Part shown: piece after piece, positions 40,201 to 47,105 of the stretch
Numbering within the stretch: the first letter of the stretch is position 1
Layout: each line of letters begins with the position of its first letter
NCBI GenBank assembly: GCA_964601225.1
Contig: CAZRMM010000003.1
Location: forward strand, 54,338 to 118,337
Direction of reading: 5' to 3'
DNA length: 64,000 bases
Source of the DNA: CAYRGC01 sp964601225
GTDB lineage: Bacteria; Patescibacteriota; Gracilibacteria; Peribacterales; Peribacteraceae
The notes under the pieces: model-generated
Told to the model about the DNA's origin: nothing
The model's database searches: none
The model's input: only the letters and a program-made list of their open reading frames with translations
Translations under genes and position numbers: made by a program

Positions 40201-43200
40201 CTGTCTGGATAAACGATCCCTTCACCGTGAGTGTCCCGCTCGGGGCCGTAAAGGTACCGTCGGCAATACTCATCGTTCCGTTGACGGTGAGACTGCTGAT
40301 GCTCACCGTCACGGTGTTGGTGTATCCGCTGCTCTGCGTCCAGGAGGCGACGGTGGACGGACAGCCGCTGTCCCACGTCATCGCCTTGGTGGACGTGCTG
40401 TCCAGGATGATGTCGTCGGTTGTCGTCGGGATCGTGTCGCCCGACCAGTTCGCGGCGGTAGAGCAGTTATTGGTGAGACCGCCGCCATCCCAGGTTTTTG
40501 CCGCGTCGTTGGCAATTTGCCAGCTTCGCATTTCTTCACGGTTGCCGATATGCAGGGGCCCGATCAGGAAGAACTGCGGAGAGACATTCGGTGCGTCGTA
40601 GTCGTATGTGAACGTTGCCGTGTCGCCGGCTTGCCACGATCCCTTCCAGGCGATCGTCGTTCCCGTTCCCGTTTCGACCGGAGCGATCTCCGCGTTCGGG
40701 GAAGCGTCCGATACGACGAAGCCTGCCGGCACGATATCGGTGATAGTCCCGGAGTAGTCTTCGTAGAATTTCACGTCGATCGTCATCGGAGCGATGCCGA
40801 AGGGCCAAAGACGCGTCGCGGCCGTGCGCGCGACGACGAACGGCGGGTATTCTTCGACCGTAAGGTGCTGATCAAGAGATCTGCCGCCGTTCTCCGTTTT
40901 CGCTTCGAGGTGCAGGTCGTATGTTCCCGCTTCGGCGAAAGTCATGAACGCCGCGTAATCCGGACTGACGTTTGTGGATGATTTTGTCCCACAGGTGTTC
41001 GTGATGGAGATCGAGTTATCGTCGGTCGAAAGAAGTATCACTTCGCCGGATGGCGAGGTAATGCTGAGTGACAGATCCGCGTTGCAGAGGATGTATCCCT
41101 TGTCGTCGAGAACGCCGATGTCAATGCGTCCGGTGCTTCCCTTCACGAAACGGTCCTGATTCGGGTTCATCGCGAGCACTCCCCAAGCGAAATCCTGTTC
41201 GATGGTTTCCGTTTCGCCGGTGAGAGGATTGCGGATGGTGACGACGAGCGTATACATGCCCGGCGCAAATTGTCGTTCGGGCTCAATGGCGAGAACGATC
41301 GATCCTTTTTCAAAGTGATAGCCCGGCTCGAACGTGTTGCCGTCCTTGTCCTTAAGGCGCACTTGGAAGAGAGGTTTTTCCTCCTCGGTTCCAGCGGAGT
41401 GCGGCGCGACGATGTTGTCGACGATTATCCCGCGTTCCAAATTTTCGTCACGAACCGTATCGGAAATCGCCTGGGAAATCTCCGATTGCACGGGCAATGA
41501 TTCCGCGACTGTTGCGATCGCTTCCGTGGCGTCGTCCAGGGTGCCGCCTTCGTCGGTCATGGCTTCGACTGCCGCACGAACGACATCGCGGCGAGTGTCG
41601 TCGTCGATTGTCTCCCGTACTGCATCGAGCAGTTCCGGTTCATGTTCGATCACGGTATCGGCCAATACTTCACGCAATTCCTTGGAGCGCTCGATTGCTT
41701 CCGAGACATGAGTGGTGACCGTATCGGAACGGCGGACGGACCCGTTCACGTCGAGCGCTTCTCGGAGATCGTTCATGCTGGTCGTGTCCGACACGATTTC
41801 ATCGGCGATCATCGCCTTCTGGTCGAGAATGGCGGATTGTACGACCGCCTTGGCGATATCGTCGTCGCTCACCAGGCGATCGGCGAGGATGCTGAGTGCT
41901 TCAGCGTCGCTCACCGTCGAGCCGTCTTCGCCGGGCAATTCGGGAATGTCCCCTTCAAGCACGGTGAATGTGGCCGGGGCGTTCGCCGGAAAATTCTTCC
42001 GCGTGGGATCCAGCGACAGTACGGGATCGCGTTGCGAATCTGCTTCGTCGCTCGCAGCCGACGAGCTTTCGCTCGATACGCTTGAAGCGTCGGCGAATGG
42101 GTTTTCTTCGACGGGTTTCGCCGGCAGAACGATCGCCTCCCACGAACGCTGTTCGGAAAAGAGTACCGGGTCTTCGGAGGGGCCCAGAATATCCGCTATG
42201 AGCGAACGGGCGAAACGCGCGAGATCCAAAATGCCGCCTGTTTCCCCGTCGGTCGGCTCGCTGCTTGCTGAGCTGGATGATTCGGATGAAACGGAAGACG
42301 ATTCGTCGGAGGACGTTTCCGATGAGACGTTTTCGGACGAAGTCGCCGAGGATGATGCCGCCTCGTCTGTCGACGGATCCGTCGCGGTTCTTTCCGACGA
42401 AGTCTCGGCGGAAGACGGCGAAGACGATGTACTTTCGTCCGTCGGTTCGATATCCGCGGATTCCCCGATTACGTTTCCTCGGATCTCGAGATTTCCCCAT
42501 TCCGTATGTCCGTTCTGTTCTTCCGTCGGGTGCAACGTGTATTGCAGCGAAACGTCTTTGTCCCATGTTCCCGTCCACGTGATCGTGCCGTCTTTCGCTT
42601 CTCCCTCGGGGCTCACGTGATCGACTGCCCATCCCTCGGGAATATTTTCACGAATGGTTCCCTCGAAAGACTGTGAGGGTCGGAGATCGATCGTCATCGG
42701 CAGCTCGTCCCCGGCCCGTACGACCGTTGGCGCATCGCGTCGTAGATGTACGAATTTCGGATCGGCGCTCGCAACGAGCTGCGTCTTTGCCGTGTACGTG
42801 AGCGATCCCGAAGAGGCGCTCAGCGTCATCGCGTACTCCCCGGCCTCGTTCAAGGGGACGGAAATCTCGATCGACGAGAGGGGGTCGTTGCAATCCCGAT
42901 CGGAAACCGAGAGGGGTTCGACGGGTGATCCCTCCGGATCGCGGATATCCGCGGAAATATCCGTCGGACAATCAACGTGGTCCCCTTCGGGAACGAGAGC
43001 GGCATGGATGATCGCTTGTGTTCCGGCAATTGAGTACTCCTGATCGATATTCCAGGCGAGTTCGCCGAGCGAGACGGCATGGGTAAACAGGAGTTCGTCG
43101 GTGAGTTCTTCGTCCAAGTGGGAGAAGATCCTCCGGATTTCGCGGGAAGGCGCGTCCAAGGTTCCGGTAATGTGGTACATCCCCGGATGAATCGTTCCTA

Positions 43201-43615
43201 CCGGGCGAATCGAAACCAGATACTGCTCCGAGGCATCGGTGATTTTCACCTCGGCGGCAATGGGGAAATCGGCATGATCCGTGACCGCAATGCGGAGTCT
43301 CTCTTGCAGGTCTGCGAGACTCGCGATGAGGGACGATTTCGTAATCGTCATGCGGAACTCGCGTTCCAGTGTCGTCAATTCTCCGGCATCCGACGATGCC
43401 TCTTCGCCTGATTCCTCTTCGGTGATACCGGCATCGTCGCTCACTTGCTGTGTCGTGCCGCCACTCCCCGTTTCGAGAATTTGAGAGTACAGAGATCGTG
43501 CCCCAATCGTCGGCAAAACGATTGCAAATACGACCGCGATCAGCGCCATGGTTCGGTGTGGCTTTGCGCGAGGCGCAATCGATCCGCTGCCTGTCTCTGT
43601 TTGTGTGGTGTTCAA
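28211..43615 (-). CDS. Giant 5134-residue surface protein (LamG, repeat and fibronectin-III domains)
   Basis: A membrane-anchored or secreted protein. An N-terminal helix at about 23-38 (ALIAVVFAIVLPTIGA) is a signal or anchor. Then come beta-rich domains, a Ser/Glu low-complexity linker (about 400-510), a helical segment (about 560-760) and further Ig-like domains. Three LamG/concanavalin-like domains begin near residues 1178, 1768 and 2387 (each with YW.FDD or SWDFNE and IDDVRLYNR-type ends), separated by beta-helix-like repeats (TFNGSSTQTLSGST type) and SGTVYTDQGxTP carboxypeptidase-like domains. A 196-residue block is present twice, identical. The C-terminal ~1090 residues hold about ten FN3-like domains (TPGTEYFFKVQSTD). 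Start is a leaderless TTG: TATAAT (plus 43624-43629) ends 8 nt before it. First gene of an operon with an ABC transporter. Probably adhesion or cell-cell contact; inferred. Confidence 0.9.
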   Translation of the reverse strand: MNTTQTETGSGSIAPRAKPHRTMALIAVVFAIVLPTIGARSLYSQILETGSGGTTQQVSDDAGITEEESGEEASSDAGELTTLEREFRMTITKSSLIASLADLQERLRIAVTDHADFPIAAEVKITDASEQYLVSIRPVGTIHPGMYHITGTLDAPSREIRRIFSHLDEELTDELLFTHAVSLGELAWNIDQEYSIAGTQAIIHAALVPEGDHVDCPTDISADIRDPEGSPVEPLSVSDRDCNDPLSSIEISVPLNEAGEYAMTLSASSGSLTYTAKTQLVASADPKFVHLRRDAPTVVRAGDELPMTIDLRPSQSFEGTIRENIPEGWAVDHVSPEGEAKDGTITWTGTWDKDVSLQYTLHPTEEQNGHTEWGNLEIRGNVIGESADIEPTDESTSSSPSSAETSSERTATDPSTDEAASSSATSSENVSSETSSDESSSVSSESSSSASSEPTDGETGGILDLARFARSLIADILGPSEDPVLFSEQRSWEAIVLPAKPVEENPFADASSVSSESSSAASDEADSQRDPVLSLDPTRKNFPANAPATFTVLEGDIPELPGEDGSTVSDAEALSILADRLVSDDDIAKAVVQSAILDQKAMIADEIVSDTTSMNDLREALDVNGSVRRSDTVTTHVSEAIERSKELREVLADTVIEHEPELLDAVRETIDDDTRRDVVRAAVEAMTDEGGTLDDATEAIATVAESLPVQSEISQAISDTVRDENLERGIIVDNIVAPHSAGTEEEKPLFQVRLKDKDGNTFEPGYHFEKGSIVLAIEPERQFAPGMYTLVVTIRNPLTGETETIEQDFAWGVLAMNPNQDRFVKGSTGRIDIGVLDDKGYILCNADLSLSITSPSGEVILLSTDDNSISITNTCGTKSSTNVSPDYAAFMTFAEAGTYDLHLEAKTENGGRSLDQHLTVEEYPPFVVARTAATRLWPFGIAPMTIDVKFYEDYSGTITDIVPAGFVVSDASPNAEIAPVETGTGTTIAWKGSWQAGDTATFTYDYDAPNVSPQFFLIGPLHIGNREEMRSWQIANDAAKTWDGGGLTNNCSTAANWSGDTIPTTTDDIILDSTSTKAMTWDSGCPSTVASWTQSSGYTNTVTVSISSLTVNGTMSIADGTFTAPSGTLTVKGSFIQTAGTFSHNNGTMLLAPTGSQSLSLTATSNLNNLTLDSGLMQYWKLDDLTGSVARDSSRTRSNGTLMNSPTWSGSNLNSVLKYYNPGGLKTVGASTQYFTASYTSEAVNTISLWVKTTSTINSTSSCLNLAQFSGGQYIGLGNCSTTTTTESVGMYSDTVSHFTYSGPTISPGWHYLVYSYSGGAWNLYLDGTWYGGSPSPASFGTHAYALSSVTAGSFGYTITGAIDDVRLYNRAIAYSEMNKLYAGNKSTGSGTYVLGGHLTVNGNLGIYDGTLDASSNNYNVTVKGNADIQGDFIKRAGTFTMSGTGPQTLSGSTVFNNLSITASSARTAYLDFTSRQSVSGSLVLHGVSGNNLSLRSTKIGSGARILYDADSTQLAADIAYVSVKDSYADGGQSLACSKTSEECLDNGNTRNWVIQTSNISGTVYTDQGTTAATSPTVGLTINGAPFITTTANSSGQFTFSNVFMTGSTVLGLFVSGNTTKAATVVVGSGSSMTGIDLYGNTLILRSEPGTIPVTNALVKIAANGGGSDMAAVYAVNGNNDLTLTPGKSLTILSNTTHNPGGRISAADFRNYGTVAMSTSGLALSGSLITDSGTFSTSTGTLLRSQSTTTNSLHLGSNSLGKLSMNTGLVGYWKFDDRTGTLARDVSPYRNNGTLSGTPSVMWSGSDLVSRLRFYNNSAIRFTSTSNNVTVPHTSSLTFSSAMTVSTWVKLLGSTPTATCGSPPAAAQYLLYKRNNNPGGGGYNGYSLTTSGTQWGFSMCAATTCYGAASTTVPVIGSWVHLVGVFKSGTMKLYVNGVLESSATGPSTVDDRGESLVFGRTNYCGQPSGNYDAYLNGELDDVRLYNRDLSASEVSSLYNGNKSTGTNAYSTNGNITVAGNLDIYSGELSLNGNNLDVSGNANIQGDFTPVGGTVTLNGSGPQTLSGSTVFSNLTKTVSAASTLYLDYTSRQSVSGALILRGASNNLLSLRSTKVGSGARILLDADAGSQTIDYLNVRDSDASGGQTLACDAVSEGCVGGSNNTNWQMYTNTISGTVYTDQGVTPAVSPTVRLAINGSVYGSTTANSSGQFSFSNVSMTGSSVISLYTVGSTPAVTLVGGVQSVMTGLDLYGNSFILRTEDGSTSMTNAIISNGTGNGSSDTARIYSVNGSDLIVQPGKTLYIWSGKTYVPGGNVAAGSVKNLGTITMGTNTLRVANTLTTSAGTITTSTGVVLRPISAGGTLTLGSNTLQKVVLGYDMATGNAGPVGSWDFNEASGTTSYDGSGNGNHATLVNSPTRSAILPPVFYGNSGSLLFSSSAQYANVTSASALNPGTSNFTLSIWIKPTSIPASSSYTIISKYNYNGGVVPDKGYILSLNSAGKIVGYVDSDNPDIVSTSTVGTSQWTHVVLTYNNASATAKIFLNGVLDKTQTGLTSRNATSTRDLTFGYSALTGLNFAGTFDEIRLYNRELSNAEIALLAAGYNQPVNGTYTLGSALGLSNNLTISSGATLDVSGGNYGITVGGDWLNKGTFVRQGGTVTFNGSSTQTLSGSTIFQNLAATASAARTLNLAAGTRQTVSGSLTLTGTTGNRLSLRSTSTGNQAYLLLDGDAGTQSISELDVKDSNASGGQSLICVSCGNSGNNTNWIFPITGTVYSDAGVTPIGAGHTVAISVDGGTPTTTTTDSSGNYQLNTTASAGSIIAIYLTGTTGEDGAVVSVTDGNPNSIHYDVYKDELIVRNDNGGTTTNANLATAATYGDTQLAEVYSVSAGTLTMQQGKRLRVLSGHTFAPGGTVNAKDLTIAGTFTMGSNAVNVAGNWDSTSGTFTGSNTVTFTASGSIRRGSSSFNHLVFNANNGRWIPVSSLAAAGNLTISAGTLNLSGSSLAVSGTFRNDATLRMHGNETLTTVTNDTAHGGTVWYDGSSSYTGLNGFTSFANLTLSGAGTWSLNNDITTAGNVTVTTGTLLQRQKTVTVGGNWTDNANFTASGSMVFTGNGTITEPRGFKALTINAAGSTVELGRALTVSGSITITAGTLDVSSSNHRLTLSGSLTNNGTFNARAGTVVLNGGNQSIAGSSNTTFYNLTKTVASAATLTLPTGATTTTQGATTLQGSPGQLLSLRSSISGTKAPFTIGATGRSISYVDVKDQNNAGSSVVCDTICSNSLNNIGWSFPVSVNVYTDAGTTPAADGTTVALGLNGVLQATEDTVSGSARFTSVEIAPGDILTLWISGESIKGATVVVTDAQQLSLPLYKNTLILRNDGASNITNANIATATVSDSDLSAVYGVSGGALTMSAGKVLLIPSGHTFAPGGTVNAKDLTIAGTFTMGSNAVNVAGNWDSTSGTFTGSNTVTFTASGSIRRGSSSFNHLVFNANNGRWIPVSSLAAAGNLTISAGTLNLSGSSLAVSGTFRNDATLRMHGNETLTTVTNDTAHGGTVWYDGSSSYTGLNGFTSFANLTLSGAGTWSLNNDITTAGNVTVTTGTLLQRQKTVTVGGNWTDTGTFAGSGSTVFTATASVVEPAHFGSVTINAPSQTVTLGSPLNVSGSLILRSGTLDVGSNKTISVDGTWEKETNGSFTQGTGTVRLTGTHQTLSGSTTFYNLMKRTSAATTLTFMAGSTQTVQGTWTMRGSAGNTLTMQSSTEGQQWSINPTNYDLQYISVGDSNNTSGTTILAANDATNAGNNTGWAFPMVVTVVHRDGSAYTSGITVTAIVNNDSPVTSTTNGSGIATFNDGNPSHLVPNLESGALLALHFGTGTETGSLITLTNGTSLGFTLYGNTLSVESQNGSAISNSIVNTASGMLLGANLSLVYSMSGTSLVMNDGVRLRNSEGRYAPGSKIYAEDIRIIGNFEMGDDDVRISGEWDATDGIFTADNTVYFTATGTEDIISNGNYFHDVVFIVEDGSSAHWTFVDAFQYTGTVTIVNPSGSTDLFAPIVSDVTATAITETTARIIWRTNEASTEQVRYGTGSGLYYRSASGNGEDYNMTHVIFLTNLDPGTEYFFKAYSTDAGDNVGSSTELSFTTIFSDTTPPVITDTATGSVTTTTAQITWNTDETATGAILYGTEEDALTSIVSGGNSYNMHHVLNMTGLTPGTEYFFKVQSTDDSRNASESTVYSFTTTSLDTTPPVISSTATGSLTTTSVLVTWNTNESATGAVLYGLEEDALSQIATTGNSFNMHHAVALSGLTPGTQYFFKVQSTDTSGNASEDDVLSFTTRSIDTTPPVITDTATGSVTTTTAQIIWNTDETATGAILYGTEEDSLTGRVPSDGSYNMHHILSMTGLTPGTQYFFKVQSTDTSGNASEDDVLSFTTISQDTTPPTISDTATGSLTTTSVMIEWRTDEVTTEIVHYGTDSSTLSESATTGTNNMRHFVPLTNLTPGTLYYYQVTSVDTAGNLTTGDLLSFTTVSDDNTSPTVSDLTAALVSDTAAVLTWSTDEGAQSLVEFGTDSESLTESTSSTSLDYSHYVMLDELAANTTYYYRITATDAASNSTIESVGSFTTRETLSTETEVQAAISSAVSAVPRSGGGWRDVQPPAMSNIAVTALTAESVTIEWATDEPATSLLKLGKDSADERGMFDPSSFTGEFDHSVTIPNLSPDTTYKFVAVSFDAAGNVGLAEEQTFTTPAKINEETSSEESLHPAAEEEQKTGMDAFTAALEETVSAAKALQGAVDKAAYELALRQGISTLRTIANATLPAVFSSEPKVQVTETTATITWTTDEPGNSLVSYGPESTFAVSGYLQTSGNADESTNEHSITLHDLQPGTRYHYAARTVTILGTEAASSDLVFTTLQNTVEILSFKAETLSDDSARFTWTTSAPTTSAVTATPYLDGVLVPEQAIRETKADFGTIHSLVIANLDPSTFYDVDLWGTTPSGLNVSKVINRFVTAKDGIPLEVTDIQTNAALLPGKDNRVQAVVTWNTNISATSAVSFQKGISAEGTGSLLQVLPPLVSYTRKHVVLLPNLDPGTVYSFRVESRDAEGGTVTSRMYTILTPRQEESVFDIITHQIESLFGWLGNLRT
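32770..33358. repeat. 589-bp intragenic direct repeat, copy A
   Basis: By line-by-line comparison this segment matches 34324-34912 without a difference that I could see, at a constant offset of 1554 bp. It spans residues about 3420-3615 of the giant protein. The flanking sequence differs, so the edges are sharp. Confidence 0.9.
34324..34912. repeat. 589-bp intragenic direct repeat, copy B
   Basis: Second copy of the block at 32770-33358, residues about 2902-3097 of the giant protein. Identity at DNA level, including synonymous positions, points to a recent duplication or gene conversion. Confidence 0.9.
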
Positions 43616-43623
43616 ATCTCAAG

Positions 43624-43629
43624 ATTATA
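43624..43629 (-). promoter_or_regulatory. -10 box of the giant-protein operon (leaderless)
   Basis: Minus-strand TATAAT ends 8 nt upstream of the TTG start codon at 43615, so transcription would begin at or 1-2 nt before the start codon. No good -35 is seen. Confidence 0.7.
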
Positions 43630-43920
43630 CCATCTGGAAGCCATTTTTTCTATGGTGGCGCGTCATCGAAAATCCGGGAAAAGCGCACGAAAAAATCATC
43701 GGAAAAATATGTTTTGCAAGCGTTACACCATGAGTTTGACAATATTTTTTTGTATTTTTTAATCTTTGAAAATGGTCAAAAAACATCGTTCGCAGCACGT
43801 TCGTTCTCGGGAGACTCTTCCGTAGGAAGACGGCTGCGCTTTTTCGCATTTTCGAACGAGCGGGGGGGGGCAACGCACGACGATATGTTCCAAAGACAGG
43901 TGACACCGTCCGAACTTCGC

Positions 43921-43926
43921 TATAGT
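43921..43926 (+). promoter_or_regulatory. -10 box of the beta-CASP RNase gene (leaderless)
   Basis: TATAGT ends 7 nt before ATG 43934. A GTGACA-like -35 lies about 15 nt upstream. Between the two divergent promoters (43616-43933) there is no gene; the region is A/T-rich near 43735-43765 and contains a run of G at 43862-43870. Confidence 0.65.
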
Positions 43927-43933
43927 GGCGTCG

Positions 43934-45328
43934 ATGAAATTGATCTGTCACGGCGCTGCCCGTGAAGTCACCGGCACGTGCCACGAGCTCCAGGTGAACG
44001 GCAAACGTGTCCTGCTTGACTGCGGTCTTTTCCAGGGCGTGCGCAAAGAAGCGGCGCAAAAGAACGCCAACTTCAATTTCAAGGTCACGGATATCGACGC
44101 CGTGGTCCTCAGTCACGCGCACATGGATCATGTCGGGCGCATTCCGCTCCTGTGGAAAAAGGGGTATCGAGGTCCCGTTTTCTGCACGTATGCCACCAAG
44201 GATTTGGCCGAGGTGATGCTGAAAGACGGCGGTTACATCCAGGAACAAGATGAAGAGTATTTTTGCAAGTATCTCAAGGATTCCATGATTCCCTGCGAAG
44301 GGCCGCTCTATACGCAGGAAGACGCGGCGGCATGCATGACACTTTTCCGCGGTTGCAATTACGGCGAGTGGTTCGAGCCCGTTCCCGGACTGAGAATTCA
44401 ATTCTTTGACGCGGGACATATCATCGGAGCGGCACAGCTCCTCATGGAGGTCACCGAGAACGGCAGCAAGCGTTCGATCGGTTTCAGCGCCGACCTCGGA
44501 CGCAGCACGCTTCCCATCATTCGCGATCCGCTCCCGATGCCTCCGGTGGAAACGCTCATTTGCGAATCGACCTACGGCGACCGGCGCCATGGCGATCCGG
44601 AGCAGGGGAAACATACGTTGGAAGACGTCATCCTGCGCACTGCCAAGCGCGGGGGGAAAATCATCATCCCCGCCTTCTCACTCGAGCGCACGCAGGAGAT
44701 CGTCTACGACCTGCATGTTCTCTGGGACCAACGCCGCATCCCCGCCATTCCTATCGTCATCGATTCGCCGCTTGCGAGCGCGGTGACCGACGTTTTCATG
44801 AAACATCCCGAGTGCTACGACCGCGACATGTTCGAGCAGTTCCTGAGCCGCCAGCACAATCCGTTCCAGTTCTCGCTCATCCGTTACACGAAAACCGCGG
44901 AGGAAAGCAAAGAATTGAACGGAACTCCCGGTCCCATGATCATCATGGCGGCATCCGGAATGTGCGAAGCGGGTCGCATCCGTCACCATTTGAAAAACCA
45001 GCTCGAAGACGCACGGAACACCGTACTGGCCGTCGGCTACATGGCGGAGAACACGCTCGGTCGCCGTATCATCGATCCGTCCATCACCGCGGTGAAAATT
45101 TTCGACAAGCAATATCAGAAAAAAGCGGAAATCGTGCAGATCGACGTCTACTCCGGCCATGCGGACATGGACGATCTCGATGCGTACGTGCAGGCGGTCG
45201 CCGGCCTGAAAAAAGTCGTTCTCGTCCACGGTGAGCCCGAACAAATGGAGCCCTTCGCCAAGCGCATTACGCAGGCAACCGGCGCCGAAGTCCTCATGCC
45301 CGAGCGCGAACAGGAAGTCGTCCTGTGA
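43934..45328 (+). CDS. Beta-CASP metallo-beta-lactamase-fold RNase
   Basis: A 464-residue member of the CPSF73/YSH1-like family (COG1236 type), zinc-dependent endo/exoribonucleases in RNA processing. Visible: metal-binding HAHMDH (61-66), DAGHIIGAAQ (motif 3), FSADLGR (motif 4 Asp), the beta-CASP motifs ESTYGDR (A), AFSLERTQE (B) and VLVHGEPEQ (C), plus GHADMDDL. Length is normal. I chose ATG 43934 rather than the frame's earlier codon because TATAGT sits 7 nt upstream and residues MKLICHGAAREVTG begin the fold. Cytoplasmic. It may act in rRNA or mRNA maturation; substrate inferred only. Confidence 0.92.
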   Translation: MKLICHGAAREVTGTCHELQVNGKRVLLDCGLFQGVRKEAAQKNANFNFKVTDIDAVVLSHAHMDHVGRIPLLWKKGYRGPVFCTYATKDLAEVMLKDGGYIQEQDEEYFCKYLKDSMIPCEGPLYTQEDAAACMTLFRGCNYGEWFEPVPGLRIQFFDAGHIIGAAQLLMEVTENGSKRSIGFSADLGRSTLPIIRDPLPMPPVETLICESTYGDRRHGDPEQGKHTLEDVILRTAKRGGKIIIPAFSLERTQEIVYDLHVLWDQRRIPAIPIVIDSPLASAVTDVFMKHPECYDRDMFEQFLSRQHNPFQFSLIRYTKTAEESKELNGTPGPMIIMAASGMCEAGRIRHHLKNQLEDARNTVLAVGYMAENTLGRRIIDPSITAVKIFDKQYQKKAEIVQIDVYSGHADMDDLDAYVQAVAGLKKVVLVHGEPEQMEPFAKRITQATGAEVLMPEREQEVVL

Positions 45329-45358
45329 ACGGAAAATTTGCTATCATTCCGCTCCTGC

Positions 45359-45874
45359 ATGCACGAAGAAGCTTTGGATTTCGACGACGGCACGGGATTG
45401 CTCTTCGAGCACGCCGGCGTCATTTCACGTTTGCCTTTGGATCTGCTCGAGGTGATCGAAAACCAGTTCCTCTCGAGGGATTTTGGAGGTGAGCTCTATC
45501 ACTATCTCAGTTTCCTCGTAACCGTTTGTGATGCGACGAAAAGAAATCAGGAGATCGCATTCGAGACGCAGCGGTTTTTTGAGGAATATCGGCGGGCGCT
45601 CGAGCAAAGCCACGGAAAGCCCGCTCTGAACAGGCTTGAACTGTCATTCGGAATTCGTATCGACGATTTGGAAAGACAGCGCATGCGGCTCGCATTCTCC
45701 GGAGTGAACATGGGAAGCGTCGTTTCGGCTTCCGCGTATATGAGCGCTTACTTGAGTGCGGGAGCCATGGAGGCCAAGAAAAAAATGGAGAGAGACCGCG
45801 GAATTCGTTTTTGGACGTTGCAGTGGAGAGAGGCTATGGACGAAAACTTTAAAATACTCGAACTCTTTTCATGA
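45359..45874 (+). CDS. Hypothetical helical protein
   Basis: 171 residues, helical, one weakly hydrophobic Ala/Ser-rich stretch (VVSASAYMSAYLSAGAM) that may be a buried or membrane-associated helix. No domain recognised. Start ATG 45359: a TATCAT -10 (45342-45347) lies 11 nt upstream. The frame extends to 45338 by a TTG but that codon lies within the -10 region. Confidence 0.7.
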   Translation: MHEEALDFDDGTGLLFEHAGVISRLPLDLLEVIENQFLSRDFGGELYHYLSFLVTVCDATKRNQEIAFETQRFFEEYRRALEQSHGKPALNRLELSFGIRIDDLERQRMRLAFSGVNMGSVVSASAYMSAYLSAGAMEAKKKMERDRGIRFWTLQWREAMDENFKILELFS

Positions 45875-45932
45875 GGAGAAAATATTGTATAATAGTATTT
45901 ATAGTGTATAATGTTCTATTAAGCCGTTAGGT

Positions 45933-46817
45933 ATGTCTCTTGAAAAGAATGCTCCTCCAGGCCAAAAGATCCCAGAAGCCGATTCGCCGGTTTCCGAGAA
46001 CGTTCGCCGTTTAACGGAAAGGACGACAAGCCTCTTCGATCGCTTGCAGATTACAGGCGAGCTCACGTCGGAAGACGAGCGGTTGATACGGCAAAAGATG
46101 CTCGATCGCTACGGTGAGAATGTGGGCGAGCTTGCGAAGCTGGACGAGAAACCGATGAACCGGGATCAATTTAGCGGATCTTTGGTCTCATTGCTCAGGA
46201 AAATAGCCGAGGAACCCTTCGGAGGTTTGCTCGCGCGCGAGGCGGTCCGTCTGTACGTCAATCGCTTCTCTTCGGAAGAGTCTGCGGAAGAGGATGAAGA
46301 TAGGGGCATTCATCCGATTGTTGGCGACACGTGGAGCGTTGAGCGTCGCTCTCCTCATCATTTTGCGTTTCATACAATGGGGTCGCTTGCTCCGAGACTG
46401 CCTGCCGAATCGTCGGCGTCATCGGATATGCTGGAATGCGTGCGGCTTTTTTCGCGGTTTGCCGAGACGCTTTCGCAGGCGGGCGCCGATACGTTCAAGT
46501 TTCGTCAGCTTCTCGGCGAAGTACTGCAGCGTTTCCCCGCATTGGAGAAGCTCCTGATGCCCGCGAATTCCGTGCCCAACGATTACAAAAAGAAGATCAA
46601 TCCCGATGCGGCGTACTTTCATGAATTTCCGAAAGGCGCTCTCATCGCGAAGTTGATCGACGTCGATGGTGTGCCATCGTGCTGGATCGAGTATTACTCG
46701 AATGATCAGCTTGAAGCGATGCGTCCCAAACCGAAAGCCGTAATGCCGACCGCTGCTTCGGCGAAGAACTCCGGCATCTTTGGAAATTTGCGTAAACTTC
46801 TTGGAATGGGGAAATAA
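45933..46817 (+). CDS. Hypothetical protein
   Basis: 294 residues, hydrophilic, no domain recognised; N-terminus disordered (LEKNAPPGQKIPEADSP), middle helical, C-terminus ends IFGNLRKLLGMGK, a short amphipathic basic helix. A consensus TATAAT (about 45906) lies in an A/T-rich stretch upstream. Its TAA overlaps the ATG of the next gene (TAATG), so translation is coupled. Confidence 0.72.
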   Translation: MSLEKNAPPGQKIPEADSPVSENVRRLTERTTSLFDRLQITGELTSEDERLIRQKMLDRYGENVGELAKLDEKPMNRDQFSGSLVSLLRKIAEEPFGGLLAREAVRLYVNRFSSEESAEEDEDRGIHPIVGDTWSVERRSPHHFAFHTMGSLAPRLPAESSASSDMLECVRLFSRFAETLSQAGADTFKFRQLLGEVLQRFPALEKLLMPANSVPNDYKKKINPDAAYFHEFPKGALIAKLIDVDGVPSCWIEYYSNDQLEAMRPKPKAVMPTAASAKNSGIFGNLRKLLGMGK

Positions 46818-47089
46818 TGTCAGCTTCCTCGCTGAAAATCCTTCCTCTCGGTGTAACGGAGGATATCTCCATCAGGGCCCATGGTTTCCATCGTTTTCCC
46901 GATCCGATAGCGCGTCTTTTGGGAATGGGGATAGAACTGCAGGTGTTTGCTCGAGGGAACGGCACGTATTTCGGTACCATCCTTCTCGATGCCGATGTAG
47001 CGAAGAAAGGGCATGAGGGTCGCCATCCTGCACAGAAATGTCGCTGGCGACAAGTACGTGCCGATCGAATCCGTTTGAGCCCTGTTTGA
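46817..47089 (+). CDS. Small hypothetical protein, coupled to the upstream gene
   Basis: 90 residues (MSASSLKILPLGVTEDISIR...), no domain recognised; C-terminus Arg-rich. The start overlaps the preceding stop codon as TAATG. It converges with lysS 16 nt away; I see no clear terminator in the gap. Confidence 0.55.
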   Translation: MSASSLKILPLGVTEDISIRAHGFHRFPDPIARLLGMGIELQVFARGNGTYFGTILLDADVAKKGHEGRHPAQKCRWRQVRADRIRLSPV

Positions 47090-47105
47090 AGCCAGAAATC
47101 GATTC

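Noticed and set aside
43862..43870. Run of G as a phase-variable tract
   Set aside because: It lies between divergent promoters and about 50 bp from the nearest -10; possible but nothing else supports a switching role.
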